A stretch of 35,632 bases of DNA from a virus: the IMG/VR virus record IMGVR_UViG_3300023179_000283, positions 1 to 35,632 of that record; one strand, written 5' to 3'. Positions 27,048-35,632 of this stretch are shown here, in pieces; position 1 is the stretch's first letter; every line of letters begins with the position of its first letter. The translations under genes and the position numbers were made by a program. The notes below the pieces were generated by a model. That model ran no database searches, was not told the DNA's origin, and saw nothing but the letters and a program-made list of their open reading frames with translations.

Positions 27048-27965
27048 GTGGCTACACTTAACACCTACATTACAGAGGTTCGTAGGTTACTGCACGATGC
27101 TAACGGGAATTTTTATAGCGACAGTCAGTTAACCGATTACATTAATTCTGCTCGTGAGCGAACAGTACGAGATACTGGATGCTTGCGTGAAATAGTAGTA
27201 ACTCAAACGCCTTGCATGGTAGCTCCTGGCGCAACCATTGGTGGCGTAAATCCAGCTTATCCTAGTGCGTGGGAAGCTGATACTGCTTATTCTGCTGGTG
27301 ATTTTGTTTTTAGCAACATTTTTATTTATCAAGTAACTACGGCTGGCACAACAAGCGATACCGCACCACCGTATCCACAGGCTAGTCAAAACAATTACAA
27401 CAACTATCCACCCTCAACCGAGTTTTTTAACGGTACTTGCGGATTAACTTATGTGGGTAATTGCGAAAATATCAGCTATGCAGCTCTAACTTATCTTGTT
27501 GGCTCTAGTCCACTTGCACCTTCTACGGGTACTACGGTACTGGATGTCATCAATATCAACCTGTATTGGGGTAATACTCGTGTACCAATGGACTATTTGT
27601 CCTGGTCAGACTTCAATACCCGCTTGCGTTTTTGGCAAAATTACATTGGCAGACCCCTTGCATTTAGCATTTACGGGCAACAACAGATCTTTTTAGGTCC
27701 TGTACCCGATGAAATTTACCAGCTAGAGATTGATTGCGTGGTATTGCCGTTGCCATTAAGCTCATCAACACCTAATGCAACCGATGTTATTAATGATCCA
27801 TACACTTCTGCGGTCAAATTTTACGCTGCTTACCTAGCTAAGTTTTATGAACAAAGCTATGGCGAATCAGAAATTTACAAACAAGAGTACGCTAAACAAG
27901 TTAACTCCATTCTTAATAGCGTATTTACCCGTAGGATTCCAAGCCCATATAGTTCAGGATTCTAA
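27048..27965 (+). CDS. Head-tail adaptor-like protein
   Basis: 305 residues starting at GTG 27048; no in-frame ATG lies nearby. The opening TLNTYITEVRRLLHDANGNF and YSDSQLTDYINSARERTVRD is the pattern I recall for phage adaptor proteins that sit under the portal. The middle is beta-rich and aromatic; the C-terminal FYAAYLAKFYEQSYGESEIY is helical and also typical. Position between the capsid block and the tail stabilisation gene fits a connector. Podoviral gp4-like or DUF6682-like placement is a suggestion only. Confidence 0.78.
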   Translation: MATLNTYITEVRRLLHDANGNFYSDSQLTDYINSARERTVRDTGCLREIVVTQTPCMVAPGATIGGVNPAYPSAWEADTAYSAGDFVFSNIFIYQVTTAGTTSDTAPPYPQASQNNYNNYPPSTEFFNGTCGLTYVGNCENISYAALTYLVGSSPLAPSTGTTVLDVININLYWGNTRVPMDYLSWSDFNTRLRFWQNYIGRPLAFSIYGQQQIFLGPVPDEIYQLEIDCVVLPLPLSSSTPNATDVINDPYTSAVKFYAAYLAKFYEQSYGESEIYKQEYAKQVNSILNSVFTRRIPSPYSSGF

Positions 27966-27967
27966 AC

Positions 27968-29968
27968 ATGGCTGCTGCGGAACAGAAAAAGTCCTACCAA
28001 GTCATTAAGCAGTTTAAAGGACTAAACACCAAAGCCAACCGTACAGCCATTGGGGAAGATGAGTTTAGTTGGGTAGAAAACGCTCAACCAATTGGTTATG
28101 GCAACCTAAAGATTACGCCAGCAGAAACAACTGCCAAGGATTCTGGCAATGTAGCCGTTACTTTTGCCAATACCGTTAGTTATTTATCCTCAATTAACAT
28201 TGGCGTTAAAGATTATGTGGTGGCGTTTGAAGAAAATGGCGCAGCGCAATATTTTGACATTACGAGCGATGTAACTGGCAATATTGCTTCAGCGGGTACT
28301 TTCTCTAGTTCTGGAATAAATGTTACCCAATGGAACAATGAACGAATGCTTATTCTTGATCCAGACAAGGGGTATTCAACTTGGGATGGCAATAATGTTG
28401 TAACTATTGGTTCTGTCGGATTGATAGGAATTACTAATGGAGGATCTGGATATACCAGCGCACCAAGCGTAATCATTAGCGGTCCAGATCAAACGGGTGG
28501 GGTGCAAGCCAATGCGACTGCAACAATCTCTGCTGGTGCGGTCACAGCCGTAAATCTATCCAATGCGGGTACTGGATACACCAATGCAGCTAACTTAACC
28601 GTTACCTTTAGCGGTGGCGGTGGAGCAAACGCAACTGCCGTTGCAGAACTTTTGTCTTTTAAAACAGGCACTTTAAACTTAGTGGTTGTCAACGGTGGTT
28701 CAGGATATACAAACGCAGCCAATGTAACGGTTAGTATCTCTGGCGGTGGTGGCACAGGCGCAACGGCAAAAGCGATTGTGGCTGGCAATGTGGTCACCCA
28801 AGTCATTATGACCAATGCGGGAAGCAACTACACCAATGCTGCCAATGTGACGGCTACGGTATCGGGTGGTGGTGGATCAGGTGCAGTATTAAAAGCAATT
28901 GTCAATAGCGATCAAAATGTGGGCATAGCGACCTTTTCTGGGCGGGTATGGATCGCATCAGGGCGCAATGTCGCTTACAGCGCTGCGGGGTCGTATAGCG
29001 ACTTTACAAGCGTTTCTGCTGGATCAATTACCCTAACCGACAGTACCTTGCATGGCAACATTGTTCAGCTTCTATCAGCCAATAACTTTTTGTACATTTT
29101 TGGCGATGATTCAATTAATGTGTTCTCAGATGTTAGGGTTACTACTAGTGGTACTACTCTGTTTACCAATACCAATGTGAGCGCTTCCGTTGGTTCAAAG
29201 CTACCCCACGCCATATTCCCATACTTCCGTTCAGTTCTATTTATGAACGACTATGGGGTATATGCCTTAGTTGGATCAACGACTTCCAAGATTTCAGACG
29301 GTTTAGACGGGATGTTCCCCAACATTGACTTTACCTCGCCCGTTTATGCGGGTCAGGTATTACTCAATAACATTCTTTGTGCAGCCTTTAACTTCCGTTA
29401 TTACGATGCAACATTTACTCAAAGCTACCGTTATATCCAGGCGGTCTTTTTTGAGAAAAAATGGTTTATAACCAGCCAGGGCAATAGCCTTAAATACATT
29501 ACTTCCGTACCCGAAGGTGGTCGGATTGTCTTGTATGGGGTATCAAATAACGGTCTTTACAAGCTCTATAACGACAGCACTAGCAGTATTACTAGCCGAG
29601 TGCAAACGGCTTTGTTGCCATTAACCGATCCAATCCGTACCAAGCAAGCCTTAAAGTTTGGCATTGAAGCTACCCTTACTCAAGGAGCTGCTTTAAATGT
29701 AACGGTAGATTCGGAATATGGATCAAGCCCAACTTATACCCTTGGAAACTTTATTACCTGGTACAACACTAGCAGCACTACGATCCCTTGGATAAATAGC
29801 AGTTCTACAGTAATATCTTGGATAGGTGGATATGGCTCAGGCTATCAATTATATAAGTCCGATGCTATGCAATGGGGTAAATACTTAGGGTTAACCAGTA
29901 CTTCAGATAATGCTGGTTTTGTGTACAACACATTTGAATTTGAACATGAATTGAGAGTGAGGTTCTAA
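27968..29968 (+). CDS. Tail stabilisation-like protein with internal Gly-rich repeats
   Basis: 666 residues. The N-terminal segment YQVIKQFKGLNTKANRTAIG and ENAQPIGYGNLKITPAE is typical of phage stabilisation/tail-hub proteins. Residues about 157-315 hold four copies of a repeat with core G-x-x-YTNAANVTVxxSGGGGxGA (a beta-strand unit of about 40 residues). The C-terminal third is beta-rich and aromatic (ITWYNTSSTTIPWINSSSTV). It follows the adaptor gene by two bases. It is likely a tail component; the repeats may be a receptor or glycan-exposed insertion. Confidence 0.8.
   Translation: MAAAEQKKSYQVIKQFKGLNTKANRTAIGEDEFSWVENAQPIGYGNLKITPAETTAKDSGNVAVTFANTVSYLSSINIGVKDYVVAFEENGAAQYFDITSDVTGNIASAGTFSSSGINVTQWNNERMLILDPDKGYSTWDGNNVVTIGSVGLIGITNGGSGYTSAPSVIISGPDQTGGVQANATATISAGAVTAVNLSNAGTGYTNAANLTVTFSGGGGANATAVAELLSFKTGTLNLVVVNGGSGYTNAANVTVSISGGGGTGATAKAIVAGNVVTQVIMTNAGSNYTNAANVTATVSGGGGSGAVLKAIVNSDQNVGIATFSGRVWIASGRNVAYSAAGSYSDFTSVSAGSITLTDSTLHGNIVQLLSANNFLYIFGDDSINVFSDVRVTTSGTTLFTNTNVSASVGSKLPHAIFPYFRSVLFMNDYGVYALVGSTTSKISDGLDGMFPNIDFTSPVYAGQVLLNNILCAAFNFRYYDATFTQSYRYIQAVFFEKKWFITSQGNSLKYITSVPEGGRIVLYGVSNNGLYKLYNDSTSSITSRVQTALLPLTDPIRTKQALKFGIEATLTQGAALNVTVDSEYGSSPTYTLGNFITWYNTSSTTIPWINSSSTVISWIGGYGSGYQLYKSDAMQWGKYLGLTSTSDNAGFVYNTFEFEHELRVRF
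28437..28905 (+). repeat. Tandem Gly-rich protein repeats inside the tail gene
   Basis: Four translated units begin with GSGYT, GTGYT, GSGYT and GSNYT and end in SGGGG or a shorter form, starting near 28440, 28567, 28696 and 28816. Spacing is about 120-130 bases. At DNA level they are diverged copies, so the repetition is old or maintained at protein level. Confidence 0.8.
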
Positions 29969-29969
29969 T

Positions 29970-30566
29970 ATGCCAGTTCCGTATGTATTTGGTAATGCAA
30001 CGGCAGCTATCCCGTTAACAAATCTTGATGCCAACTTTAACACCGTAGCAACACTTGGTAACGCATCAATTGGATTAGGGAATACCACTACTGCTGTCGG
30101 AAACTTAACCCTAAACAATGTCACCATCAATAGCGGAACAATCAATTCTGCCGTTAGTTTATCGGGCAATGTCACCATTGGTAATACTACTGTTGGACTA
30201 GGTAACACAGCGACTACCGTTGGAAACTTAACCTTAACTAATACAACGGTTACCAACTACACAGAAACTCTTAGTAATAGCTCTGGCGGTAATGTCACTA
30301 TTAGCTTGGCTAACGGCACTTATCAGAATGTCAATGTAAACGCTACGATCACGATTACCTTGCCTTCCTCTGTAGCGGGTAAGAGTTACACCGTACAAAC
30401 CTATTACACCGCTAATAACTCGTTCTCTTGGGCGGGTGGCACTAGCATTAAATGGGCTGGAAACACCGCACCAACACCAACGGCTACTAGCGGAAAGGTG
30501 GACATCTTTAACTTCTACTGCGATGGCAATGTGACCTATGGCGCAGTTTACGGACAGAACTTCTAA
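29970..30566 (+). CDS. Short tail-fibre protein
   Basis: 198 residues, low-complexity Asn/Thr/Gly-rich beta sequence in repeats such as [17 protein letters not shown] and [17 protein letters not shown]. The C-terminal half ends in a more regular beta domain (KSYTVQTYYTANNSFSWAGG, KVDIFNFYCDGNV). The repeat unit recurs in the fibre gene at 34273-35247, with close DNA similarity. It follows the stabilisation gene and starts a run of fibre genes. Fibre or receptor-binding role is inferred from the repeats and location. Confidence 0.78.
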   Translation: MPVPYVFGNATAAIPLTNLDANFNTVATLGNASIGLGNTTTAVGNLTLNNVTINSGTINSAVSLSGNVTIGNTTVGLGNTATTVGNLTLTNTTVTNYTETLSNSSGGNVTISLANGTYQNVNVNATITITLPSSVAGKSYTVQTYYTANNSFSWAGGTSIKWAGNTAPTPTATSGKVDIFNFYCDGNVTYGAVYGQNF

Positions 30567-32941
30567 TGTTTAGCTCACGCAAAACTGGTTCGGCTAGTAA
30601 CGCTTATAACCTAACCAACTCCTTACGCTTTCGGTCTAGTGCTTCTGCTTATCTAAATAGAACTCCAGCTAGTGCTGGCAATCGTCAAAAATGGACTTGG
30701 AGTGCTTGGGTAAAACTTGGAACTATTGATGCTAGTAACGGCACTTTATTTAATGCTGGAACAACTAGCGGTGAAGGAACTAGATTTTATTTAAGATATA
30801 CAGGAAGCTCATTACAAACTGGTTATGGTTCTGCTAACTATTTTTCAACAAGTAATTTATTGCGTGATCCGTCTGCTTGGTATCATATTGTTTGTGCTTA
30901 TGATTCAACGCAAGCAACAGCCAGCAACAGAATTTTGCTTTATATAAATGGTGTTTTAGCTACTTATACTTTTGGCACAAATGTTACTCAAAATGTGAAC
31001 GGTGCTGTAAACAATAATGTTTCACATCAAATAGCTAGTGACCAAATTATTCCAGGTGGGTACTTTGATGGCTACATGGATGAGATTAACTTCATTGATG
31101 GTCAAGCTCTAACCCCATCTTCATTTGGTGCTACATCTGCTGCTACTGGTGTATGGCAACCTATTAAATACACAGGCACATACGGAACGAATGGATTCTA
31201 TTTACCATTCACCAACACAACATCTACCTCAACTTTAGGTAACGATTTCTCAGGTAACGGCAACAACTGGACAACTAATAACATTAGCTTAACTGCTGGC
31301 TCTACTTATGACAGCATGACCGATGTGCCGACATTGACAAGTGCTACTGCTGCTAATTATTGTGTATTGAATCCTTTGATAACTCCAGCAACAACAACAA
31401 TTATCAATGGAAATTTGGGATTAAGTGGTTATACAGCATATTCTTCTGAAACTGGAACAGTTGGTGTTTCAAGTGGCAAATGGTATTATGAATTTATTGC
31501 TCAAGCAGATGCAATGAGTGGTATTACTGGAACTCCAAATGGTTCAAATTATCCAGGTCAAGCATCAAATGCTTATGCTTGGGATTCTGCTAATGCAACA
31601 AAATATAATAATAATACTGGTTCATCTTACGGCTCTGCTACTTCTGCTGGAGATATTGTTGGTGTAGCATTTGACTTAGATAGTGGTTCTATTACATTTT
31701 ATAAAAACAATGTAAGCCAAGGAACTGCTTATACATTTACACCTAGTGGAACATATTTTCCTGTTGTTAGAAATGGTTCTTCTACTAACACATCTGTAAA
31801 CTTCGGTCAAAGACCATTCGCCTACACCCCACCAACAGGCTTTAATAGACTAAACACATTTAACTTACCTACTCCTACGATTGGTGCTACTGCATCTACA
31901 CAGGCGAATAAGTATTTTGATGCTACTACTTATACTGGCAATAACAGCACTCAGTCGGTAACAAATAGTGGTTCTATGCAACCAGATTTTGTATGGGTTA
32001 AAAACAGAACTAATGCTTATACACATCTTTTATATGATGTTATTCGTGGTGTTGGAACACTAAAAGCAATTAGCTCAAGCGAAACAACTGCTGAAGGTGG
32101 AATGAGTGATAATGCTACTTTTGGTTATTTGTCAGCACTAAACTCTAATGGATTTACTGTTGTATCGGGTTCTACTGCGAACTCTTATACAAACTCATCT
32201 AGTAATAATTATGTTGGATGGCAATGGAAAGCTAACGGCTCAGGCTCAACCAACACAGCAGGTTCTATTACATCTACAGTAAGTGCTAATACAAGTGCTG
32301 GATTCAGTATTGTTACTTATACAGGCACAGGAGCTAATGCAACGGTAGGACATGGTTTAGGTGTTGCACCCTCATTCATTATTGCTAAAGCAAGAAATTC
32401 AGCACAAAGATGGACTGTTTACACAGCCGCTTTAGGTAATGGATACTATGGCTATTTAAATGAAACTTTTGCTTTTGATACAGCTAATGCGAGCTTGAGA
32501 TGGAATACTGCACCCACAAGTTCTGTGTTTGGTGTTGGAACTTCTGTTGATGTAAATGGTAATACAACAACTTATGTAGCCTACTGCTTTGCACAAGTCG
32601 CTGGTTACTCTGCATTTGGTTCTTATACAGGGAATGGTTCTACAGATGGTCCATTTGTGTTTACTGGGTTTAGACCTAGATTTGTGCTGGTAAAAGAATC
32701 GTCTGCTGCTGGAAATAACTGGGTTATTTATGACACCGCAAGAGATACTTACAATGAGTGCAGTAAGATTCTATATCCAAATTTATCTAATGCGGAGTTT
32801 GATGGTTCAACTGTTAATTTAGATATTTTATCAAACGGATTTAAACCTCGTGACAATTGGGGTGGGAACAATAATAGCGGTTCAACCTACATCTACATGG
32901 CATTTGCCGAATCACCCTTTAAGTATAGCAATGCCAGATGA
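30566..32941 (+). CDS. Large tail-fibre/tail-spike protein with LamG- and SPRY-like domains
   Basis: 791 residues. An N-terminal LamG/concanavalin-like domain is suggested by NRTPASAGNRQKWTWSAWVK and YFDGYMDEINFIDGQALTPS (residues about 25-190). A B30.2/SPRY-like domain follows (SSGKWYYEFIAQ, then VGVAFDLDSGSITFYKNN; about 290-420). The rest has two repeats of the DUF7483 type, each with PDFVWVKNR or APSFIIAKARN and ending in a YVGWQWKA or YVAYCFAQ strand. These domains bind carbohydrates in other fibre proteins. Its DNA is AT-richer than the neighbouring head genes, and it overlaps the HNH gene by ATGA. Receptor binding is the likely role. Confidence 0.82.
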   Translation: MFSSRKTGSASNAYNLTNSLRFRSSASAYLNRTPASAGNRQKWTWSAWVKLGTIDASNGTLFNAGTTSGEGTRFYLRYTGSSLQTGYGSANYFSTSNLLRDPSAWYHIVCAYDSTQATASNRILLYINGVLATYTFGTNVTQNVNGAVNNNVSHQIASDQIIPGGYFDGYMDEINFIDGQALTPSSFGATSAATGVWQPIKYTGTYGTNGFYLPFTNTTSTSTLGNDFSGNGNNWTTNNISLTAGSTYDSMTDVPTLTSATAANYCVLNPLITPATTTIINGNLGLSGYTAYSSETGTVGVSSGKWYYEFIAQADAMSGITGTPNGSNYPGQASNAYAWDSANATKYNNNTGSSYGSATSAGDIVGVAFDLDSGSITFYKNNVSQGTAYTFTPSGTYFPVVRNGSSTNTSVNFGQRPFAYTPPTGFNRLNTFNLPTPTIGATASTQANKYFDATTYTGNNSTQSVTNSGSMQPDFVWVKNRTNAYTHLLYDVIRGVGTLKAISSSETTAEGGMSDNATFGYLSALNSNGFTVVSGSTANSYTNSSSNNYVGWQWKANGSGSTNTAGSITSTVSANTSAGFSIVTYTGTGANATVGHGLGVAPSFIIAKARNSAQRWTVYTAALGNGYYGYLNETFAFDTANASLRWNTAPTSSVFGVGTSVDVNGNTTTYVAYCFAQVAGYSAFGSYTGNGSTDGPFVFTGFRPRFVLVKESSAAGNNWVIYDTARDTYNECSKILYPNLSNAEFDGSTVNLDILSNGFKPRDNWGGNNNSGSTYIYMAFAESPFKYSNAR

Positions 32942-33402
32942 TAAATAGACAAAGAAAACCTCGCATTGATTTATATGGTTATGAAAATGACTATGGAGTT
33001 GTTGTTAAAACTGAAAATCCAAATAAATGGTTTATTTCGTGTAAATCTTGCGGAAAGGAGCATGAACAAGTTGGTAGAGAAATACAACGAAATCAAGCTC
33101 CTAGGTCATGTGAAAATTTTGAACCGTACAATAAAATTTTTAAAGAAAAGCGTGATGGAATAATTCGTAGGCAATATGGAATTACATTAGAGCAATACAA
33201 TGAAATGCTCATTGACCAAGATTATAAATGTGCAATTTGTGGTAATGAGGATGAGGTTGAAGGCAGAAAGCTAGCAATAGATCATTGTCATAAAACAAAA
33301 AAAGTAAGAGGTTTATTGTGCGGGAAGTGTAATAGAGGTTTAGGTTTATTTTATGACGATTTAGAGTTGCTACAAAACGCAATATCTTATTTAGCGAGGT
33401 AA
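32938..33402 (+). CDS. HNH endonuclease (recombination endonuclease VII type)
   Basis: 154 residues. The C-terminal domain has Cys98 and Cys101 (CAICG), DHCHKTKKVRGLLC (Asp115-His116, His118, Cys128) and CNRGLGLF (Cys131), the zinc and HNH arrangement of the endonuclease VII fold. A second cysteine pair (CKSCG) and CENF lie in the N-terminal half. It is coupled by ATGA to the tail-fibre gene and stands between fibre genes, a favourite place of free-standing homing endonucleases. AT-rich DNA supports recent entry. A role in resolving DNA branches cannot be excluded, but RusA already covers it. Confidence 0.85.
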   Translation: MINRQRKPRIDLYGYENDYGVVVKTENPNKWFISCKSCGKEHEQVGREIQRNQAPRSCENFEPYNKIFKEKRDGIIRRQYGITLEQYNEMLIDQDYKCAICGNEDEVEGRKLAIDHCHKTKKVRGLLCGKCNRGLGLFYDDLELLQNAISYLAR

Positions 33403-33404
33403 TT

Positions 33405-33953
33405 ATGTTTGCTTTAGTTCAAAACGGAATTATTCAATTTTTAATACAGCCTGGAGTGCCGTTTAGCTGGAATGGGGTTAGTTATCCTGGAAACTGGATT
33501 CAGTTAGCCAGCCCTGAACAAAGAGCTTCTATCGGTATTTGTGATGTAGTGTATGGTCCACAAGAAAGCGATCAATACTATTGGGTTCAGCAAAATGCAC
33601 CCGTTTATAACGCACAAACCAATCAGGTGGACATTAGCTTTACTTGCACACCTAAGAATCTAACTGATATTAAATCTAACGCATTTAACCAAATAAACAA
33701 TACTGCTTATTCCATCCTTTTTCCTACTGATTGGATGGTGGTCAAGTCCGTAGAAACTAGCACACCGATCAATCCAGATTGGAATACTTGGAGAGCATCC
33801 ATTCGGGCTACTGCCGATCAAACCAGAACTGCGGTAACGGGTGCTGCCGATGTTGCTGCGGTGCAAACTATTATGAGTAATATCCAATGGGCTAAATCAC
33901 CATCGCAAGTTGCATTAGAAGCAGAACAAGTGGAGGTGCAAGATGGGAATTAA
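33405..33953 (+). CDS. Tail-fibre assembly-like protein (DUF4376-type)
   Basis: 182 residues. The opening GVPFSWNGVSYPGNWIQLAS and the later LLFPTDWM-like region (YSILFPTDWMVVKSVETSTP) with RASIRATADQTRTAV are typical of phage proteins annotated with DUF4376 or tail-fibre assembly. The second half is helical and probably grips the fibre foot. It follows the HNH gene by two bases and overlaps the next gene by eleven. Chaperone or fibre-adaptor function is the usual assumption and is not proven here. Confidence 0.75.
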   Translation: MFALVQNGIIQFLIQPGVPFSWNGVSYPGNWIQLASPEQRASIGICDVVYGPQESDQYYWVQQNAPVYNAQTNQVDISFTCTPKNLTDIKSNAFNQINNTAYSILFPTDWMVVKSVETSTPINPDWNTWRASIRATADQTRTAVTGAADVAAVQTIMSNIQWAKSPSQVALEAEQVEVQDGN

Positions 33954-34269
33954 TGCTTTTACCAAAACGGGTAATACCGTCACATTTACGGCTGCTGCAA
34001 CTGCTCCAACTCCAGTTCAAGTTACCAATACCACGATTGGCGGTAACCAATATCGGATCATTAATGCTGGAACAAGCGTAGTTTTTTTAGGTTATGGCAC
34101 AACGGCTGCCGAAGCGACTTCTGCATCAGCCAATGTCACCAGTAGCGGTGCTGCTTTTCCATTATTAGCGGGTACAGACGAAATTTTGACTTTTGTACCA
34201 AATGCGTACTTTACGGGTACAAGCACAGCAAACGCAACAATTTACATAACCCCTGGCGATGGAGTGTAA
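33943..34269 (+). CDS. Beta-rich virion protein, paralogue of the gene at 6011
   Basis: 108 residues, Thr/Ala-rich beta sequence ending IYITPGDGV. The same ending and the NQYRIINAGTSVVFL segment match the gene at 6011-6358. It starts inside the last codons of its neighbour. Location between fibre genes points to a tail-tip or head surface position. The pair probably arose by duplication; divergence is too great to see at DNA level. Confidence 0.75.
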   Translation: MGINAFTKTGNTVTFTAAATAPTPVQVTNTTIGGNQYRIINAGTSVVFLGYGTTAAEATSASANVTSSGAAFPLLAGTDEILTFVPNAYFTGTSTANATIYITPGDGV

Positions 34270-34272
34270 AAC

Positions 34273-35247
34273 ATGGTTCTCAAGGTCGTTACAAGCGGAT
34301 CGGGCGGTGGCGGTACAGGAACAGTAACCTCAATTGCTGCGGGTACTGGCATCAATGTTAGTCCTAGTCCAATTACTACTACGGGTACTGTTTCACTTGC
34401 AAATACCACAGTAACGGCTGGAATTTATGGCAATGCAACAACTGTTTCTCAGGTAACCGTCAATGCTCAAGGACAAATTACAAATGCAGCTAATGTTACG
34501 ATTAGTGGTGTTTCTCCTGGTGGCGCTGCTGGCGGTGACCTTACTGGCACTTATCCTAATCCTACGCTCAACACTTCTGGGGTTGTTGCGGGTATCTACG
34601 GCAATGCAACAACTGTTAGCCAAGTTACGGTAGATGCTAAAGGTCGTGTAACCACAGCAGCCAATGTAGTTATTGCCATATCCAATACTGCAATCACTAA
34701 CGGCAACATTACCATTGGTAACACTACCATTGGTCTTGGAAATACTGCCACTACCGTTGGAAACCTAACATTACAAAATGCTAATATTGCTTCCGTTGCT
34801 GCTACCTTTCCTAATAGCTATCTTGCTAACTCCTCTGCTACCTTGGGAAATACGACTGTAACCCTTGGCAGTACAACAACATCAGTAGGAAATTTAACTC
34901 TTAATAATTTGACGGTTAACGGATTTAATAAAGCCTTAACCACTAAAACAGCAAACTACACCGTTACATTAACGGATTGCACCGTTTTAGCTAATGCTGC
35001 TACAGGAAATGTCACCATTACTTTGCCAACATCGGTTGGCGCAACTGGAAGAACTTATGCTGTCAAGAAAATTGATAGCTCTGCTAATGTAGTAACTATA
35101 GCCACTACTTCATCGCAAACGATTGATTCGTTTACAACTGAGGTTTTGGCTAGACAATTTGATGCGGTGCAAGTGCAATCAGATGGATCTAACTGGTTCA
35201 TCATCTCATTTGTACCAGGTAGAAACGGAACTTCGGGTAGCTTCTAA
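34273..35247 (+). CDS. Tail-fibre protein with duplicated repeats
   Basis: 324 residues. It opens with a Gly-rich hinge ([19 protein letters not shown]) and carries the widespread fibre motif [26 protein letters not shown] occurs twice, and [15 protein letters not shown] matches a unit of the gene at 29970-30566. The C-terminal 80 residues form a regular beta domain ([35 protein letters not shown]) seen in many phage fibres. It is the last large gene before the junction. It is likely to form a trimeric fibre tip. Confidence 0.82.
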   Translation: MVLKVVTSGSGGGGTGTVTSIAAGTGINVSPSPITTTGTVSLANTTVTAGIYGNATTVSQVTVNAQGQITNAANVTISGVSPGGAAGGDLTGTYPNPTLNTSGVVAGIYGNATTVSQVTVDAKGRVTTAANVVIAISNTAITNGNITIGNTTIGLGNTATTVGNLTLQNANIASVAATFPNSYLANSSATLGNTTVTLGSTTTSVGNLTLNNLTVNGFNKALTTKTANYTVTLTDCTVLANAATGNVTITLPTSVGATGRTYAVKKIDSSANVVTIATTSSQTIDSFTTEVLARQFDAVQVQSDGSNWFIISFVPGRNGTSGSF

Positions 35248-35426
35248 TGGAAACCACACAATTTTTAATTGACGAAACACGAGCTAAACTAAACACCCAT
35301 GAAGCGGTGTGTGAAATTCGCTATGACAGTATTTGCGCCCGCTTAAAGCGGATTGAAACCATTTTGATTGCTTCTGCTGGCTTTATTGTGGCTTCTTTAG
35401 CTGCAATTGCCTTCAAAATCCACTAA
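35247..35426 (+). CDS. XhlA-like small membrane protein
   Basis: 59 residues. A charged helical front (FLIDETRAKLNTHEAVCEIR, RLKRIETIL) is followed by one membrane helix at about 38-57 (TILIASAGFIVASLAAIAF), matching the shape of the XhlA haemolysin-like family that supports phage lysis. Its start overlaps the fibre stop (TAATG). It lies far from the holin and endolysin in the linear map but in the same rightward half. The family call is by shape, not signature. Confidence 0.65.
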   Translation: METTQFLIDETRAKLNTHEAVCEIRYDSICARLKRIETILIASAGFIVASLAAIAFKIH

Positions 35427-35428
35427 TT

Positions 35429-35632
35429 ATGAACATGGAAACCCTCTCAATCGTGAAATTTGGAGATATTGATTCTCTCCAAGACTTTCTTTTTGAGAAT
35501 GGCACGCAACATAAGCTCTTTCAAGAAACATTTATGGATTTAGGAGTGTCTGTACCCGTTTTTCCCATTACCGATGCTTCAACCGACAACTTAGACGATT
35601 GGTTACTCGCCCATCAGGTCGAACACCAGGCT
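35429..35632 (+). CDS. Hypothetical protein, 5' part of the junction-crossing gene
   Basis: The ATG at 35429 (a second in-frame at 35435) opens a frame MNMETLSIVKFGDIDSLQD that runs off the contig and continues in frame at base 2. Joined, the protein has about 112 residues. It starts two bases after the XhlA-like gene stop. The only difference between the two copies of the overlap is silent in this gene. I do not recognise the family. Confidence 0.85.
   Translation, partial: MNMETLSIVKFGDIDSLQDFLFENGTQHKLFQETFMDLGVSVPVFPITDASTDNLDDWLLAHQVEHQA
35494..35632. repeat. Terminal direct repeat (right copy)
   Basis: Same 139 bases as 1-139 with C at 35620 instead of A at 127. This overlap indicates a circular assembly of about 35,493 unique bases. 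See left copy. Confidence 0.95.

Overview
The window is a complete genome of a small tailed phage, very probably a podovirus, assembled as a circular contig. Bases 1-139 recur at 35494-35632 with one synonymous difference (A127 versus C35620), so the unique circle is about 35,493 bp and one gene runs across the junction. AT-leaning DNA, Shine-Dalgarno sites (AAGGAG/GGAG), a perfect sigma70-type promoter and a phage M15-type endolysin point to a Gram-negative host. The gene set resembles uncultured aquatic phages. A freshwater betaproteobacterium is a guess from overall feel, not shown by the sequence. I see no integrase, repressor, RNA polymerase, DNA polymerase, helicase or primase, and no tape-measure, tail-tube or sheath gene.

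The genome has two opposed halves. The leftward (minus-strand) half, 8229-17376, is the early/DNA-metabolism half. From a control region at about 16196-16440 it carries small unknown proteins and microproteins, a PAPS-reductase-like PP-loop enzyme, an AT-rich array of AATAGA repeats (14012-14208, the best origin candidate), then a recombination module: YqaJ-type exonuclease, a 28-residue membrane microprotein, a RecT-like annealing protein, an SSB-like protein, a secreted cysteine-rich peptide and a RusA resolvase. It ends with a PD-(D/E)XK-like nuclease, a GT-A glycosyltransferase, an FkbM-type methyltransferase and a small gene under its own consensus promoter. A GT9-like glycosyltransferase (16657-17376) lies at the right edge.

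The rightward half starts near 17400 and runs through the contig junction to 8226. In order: three small genes, a GT2-like glycosyltransferase, the large terminase, an HTH protein (possible small terminase), a zinc-ribbon protein, the portal, a structured spacer with two tiny Lys/Arg-rich peptides, scaffold-like proteins, the major capsid protein, decoration-like proteins, head-tail adaptor, a tail stabilisation-like protein, tail-fibre genes interrupted by an HNH (endonuclease VII type) gene, an XhlA-like membrane protein, then (across the junction) a set of Ala/Gly-rich and helical proteins that look like ejected internal virion proteins, a lysis cassette, and three small very basic proteins. 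A hairpin terminator at 8206-8222 separates the converging halves.

Start and stop codons overlap (ATGA, TAATG) throughout, so most genes are translationally coupled. Several real genes shorter than 60 codons are supported mainly by these overlaps and are listed. The most interesting signals are: polybasic micro-peptides in a switch-like RNA region next to the capsid genes; the repeat array with no encoded replisome; a leader box (AACCTAACT) placed just before the Shine-Dalgarno of five leftward genes; a motif DVEAQxGGFYG repeated in two internal virion proteins; a secreted Cys-rich peptide inside the recombination operon; and three glycosyltransferases plus a methyltransferase in a 35 kb genome. 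All function names come from motif recognition by eye; no database search was run.
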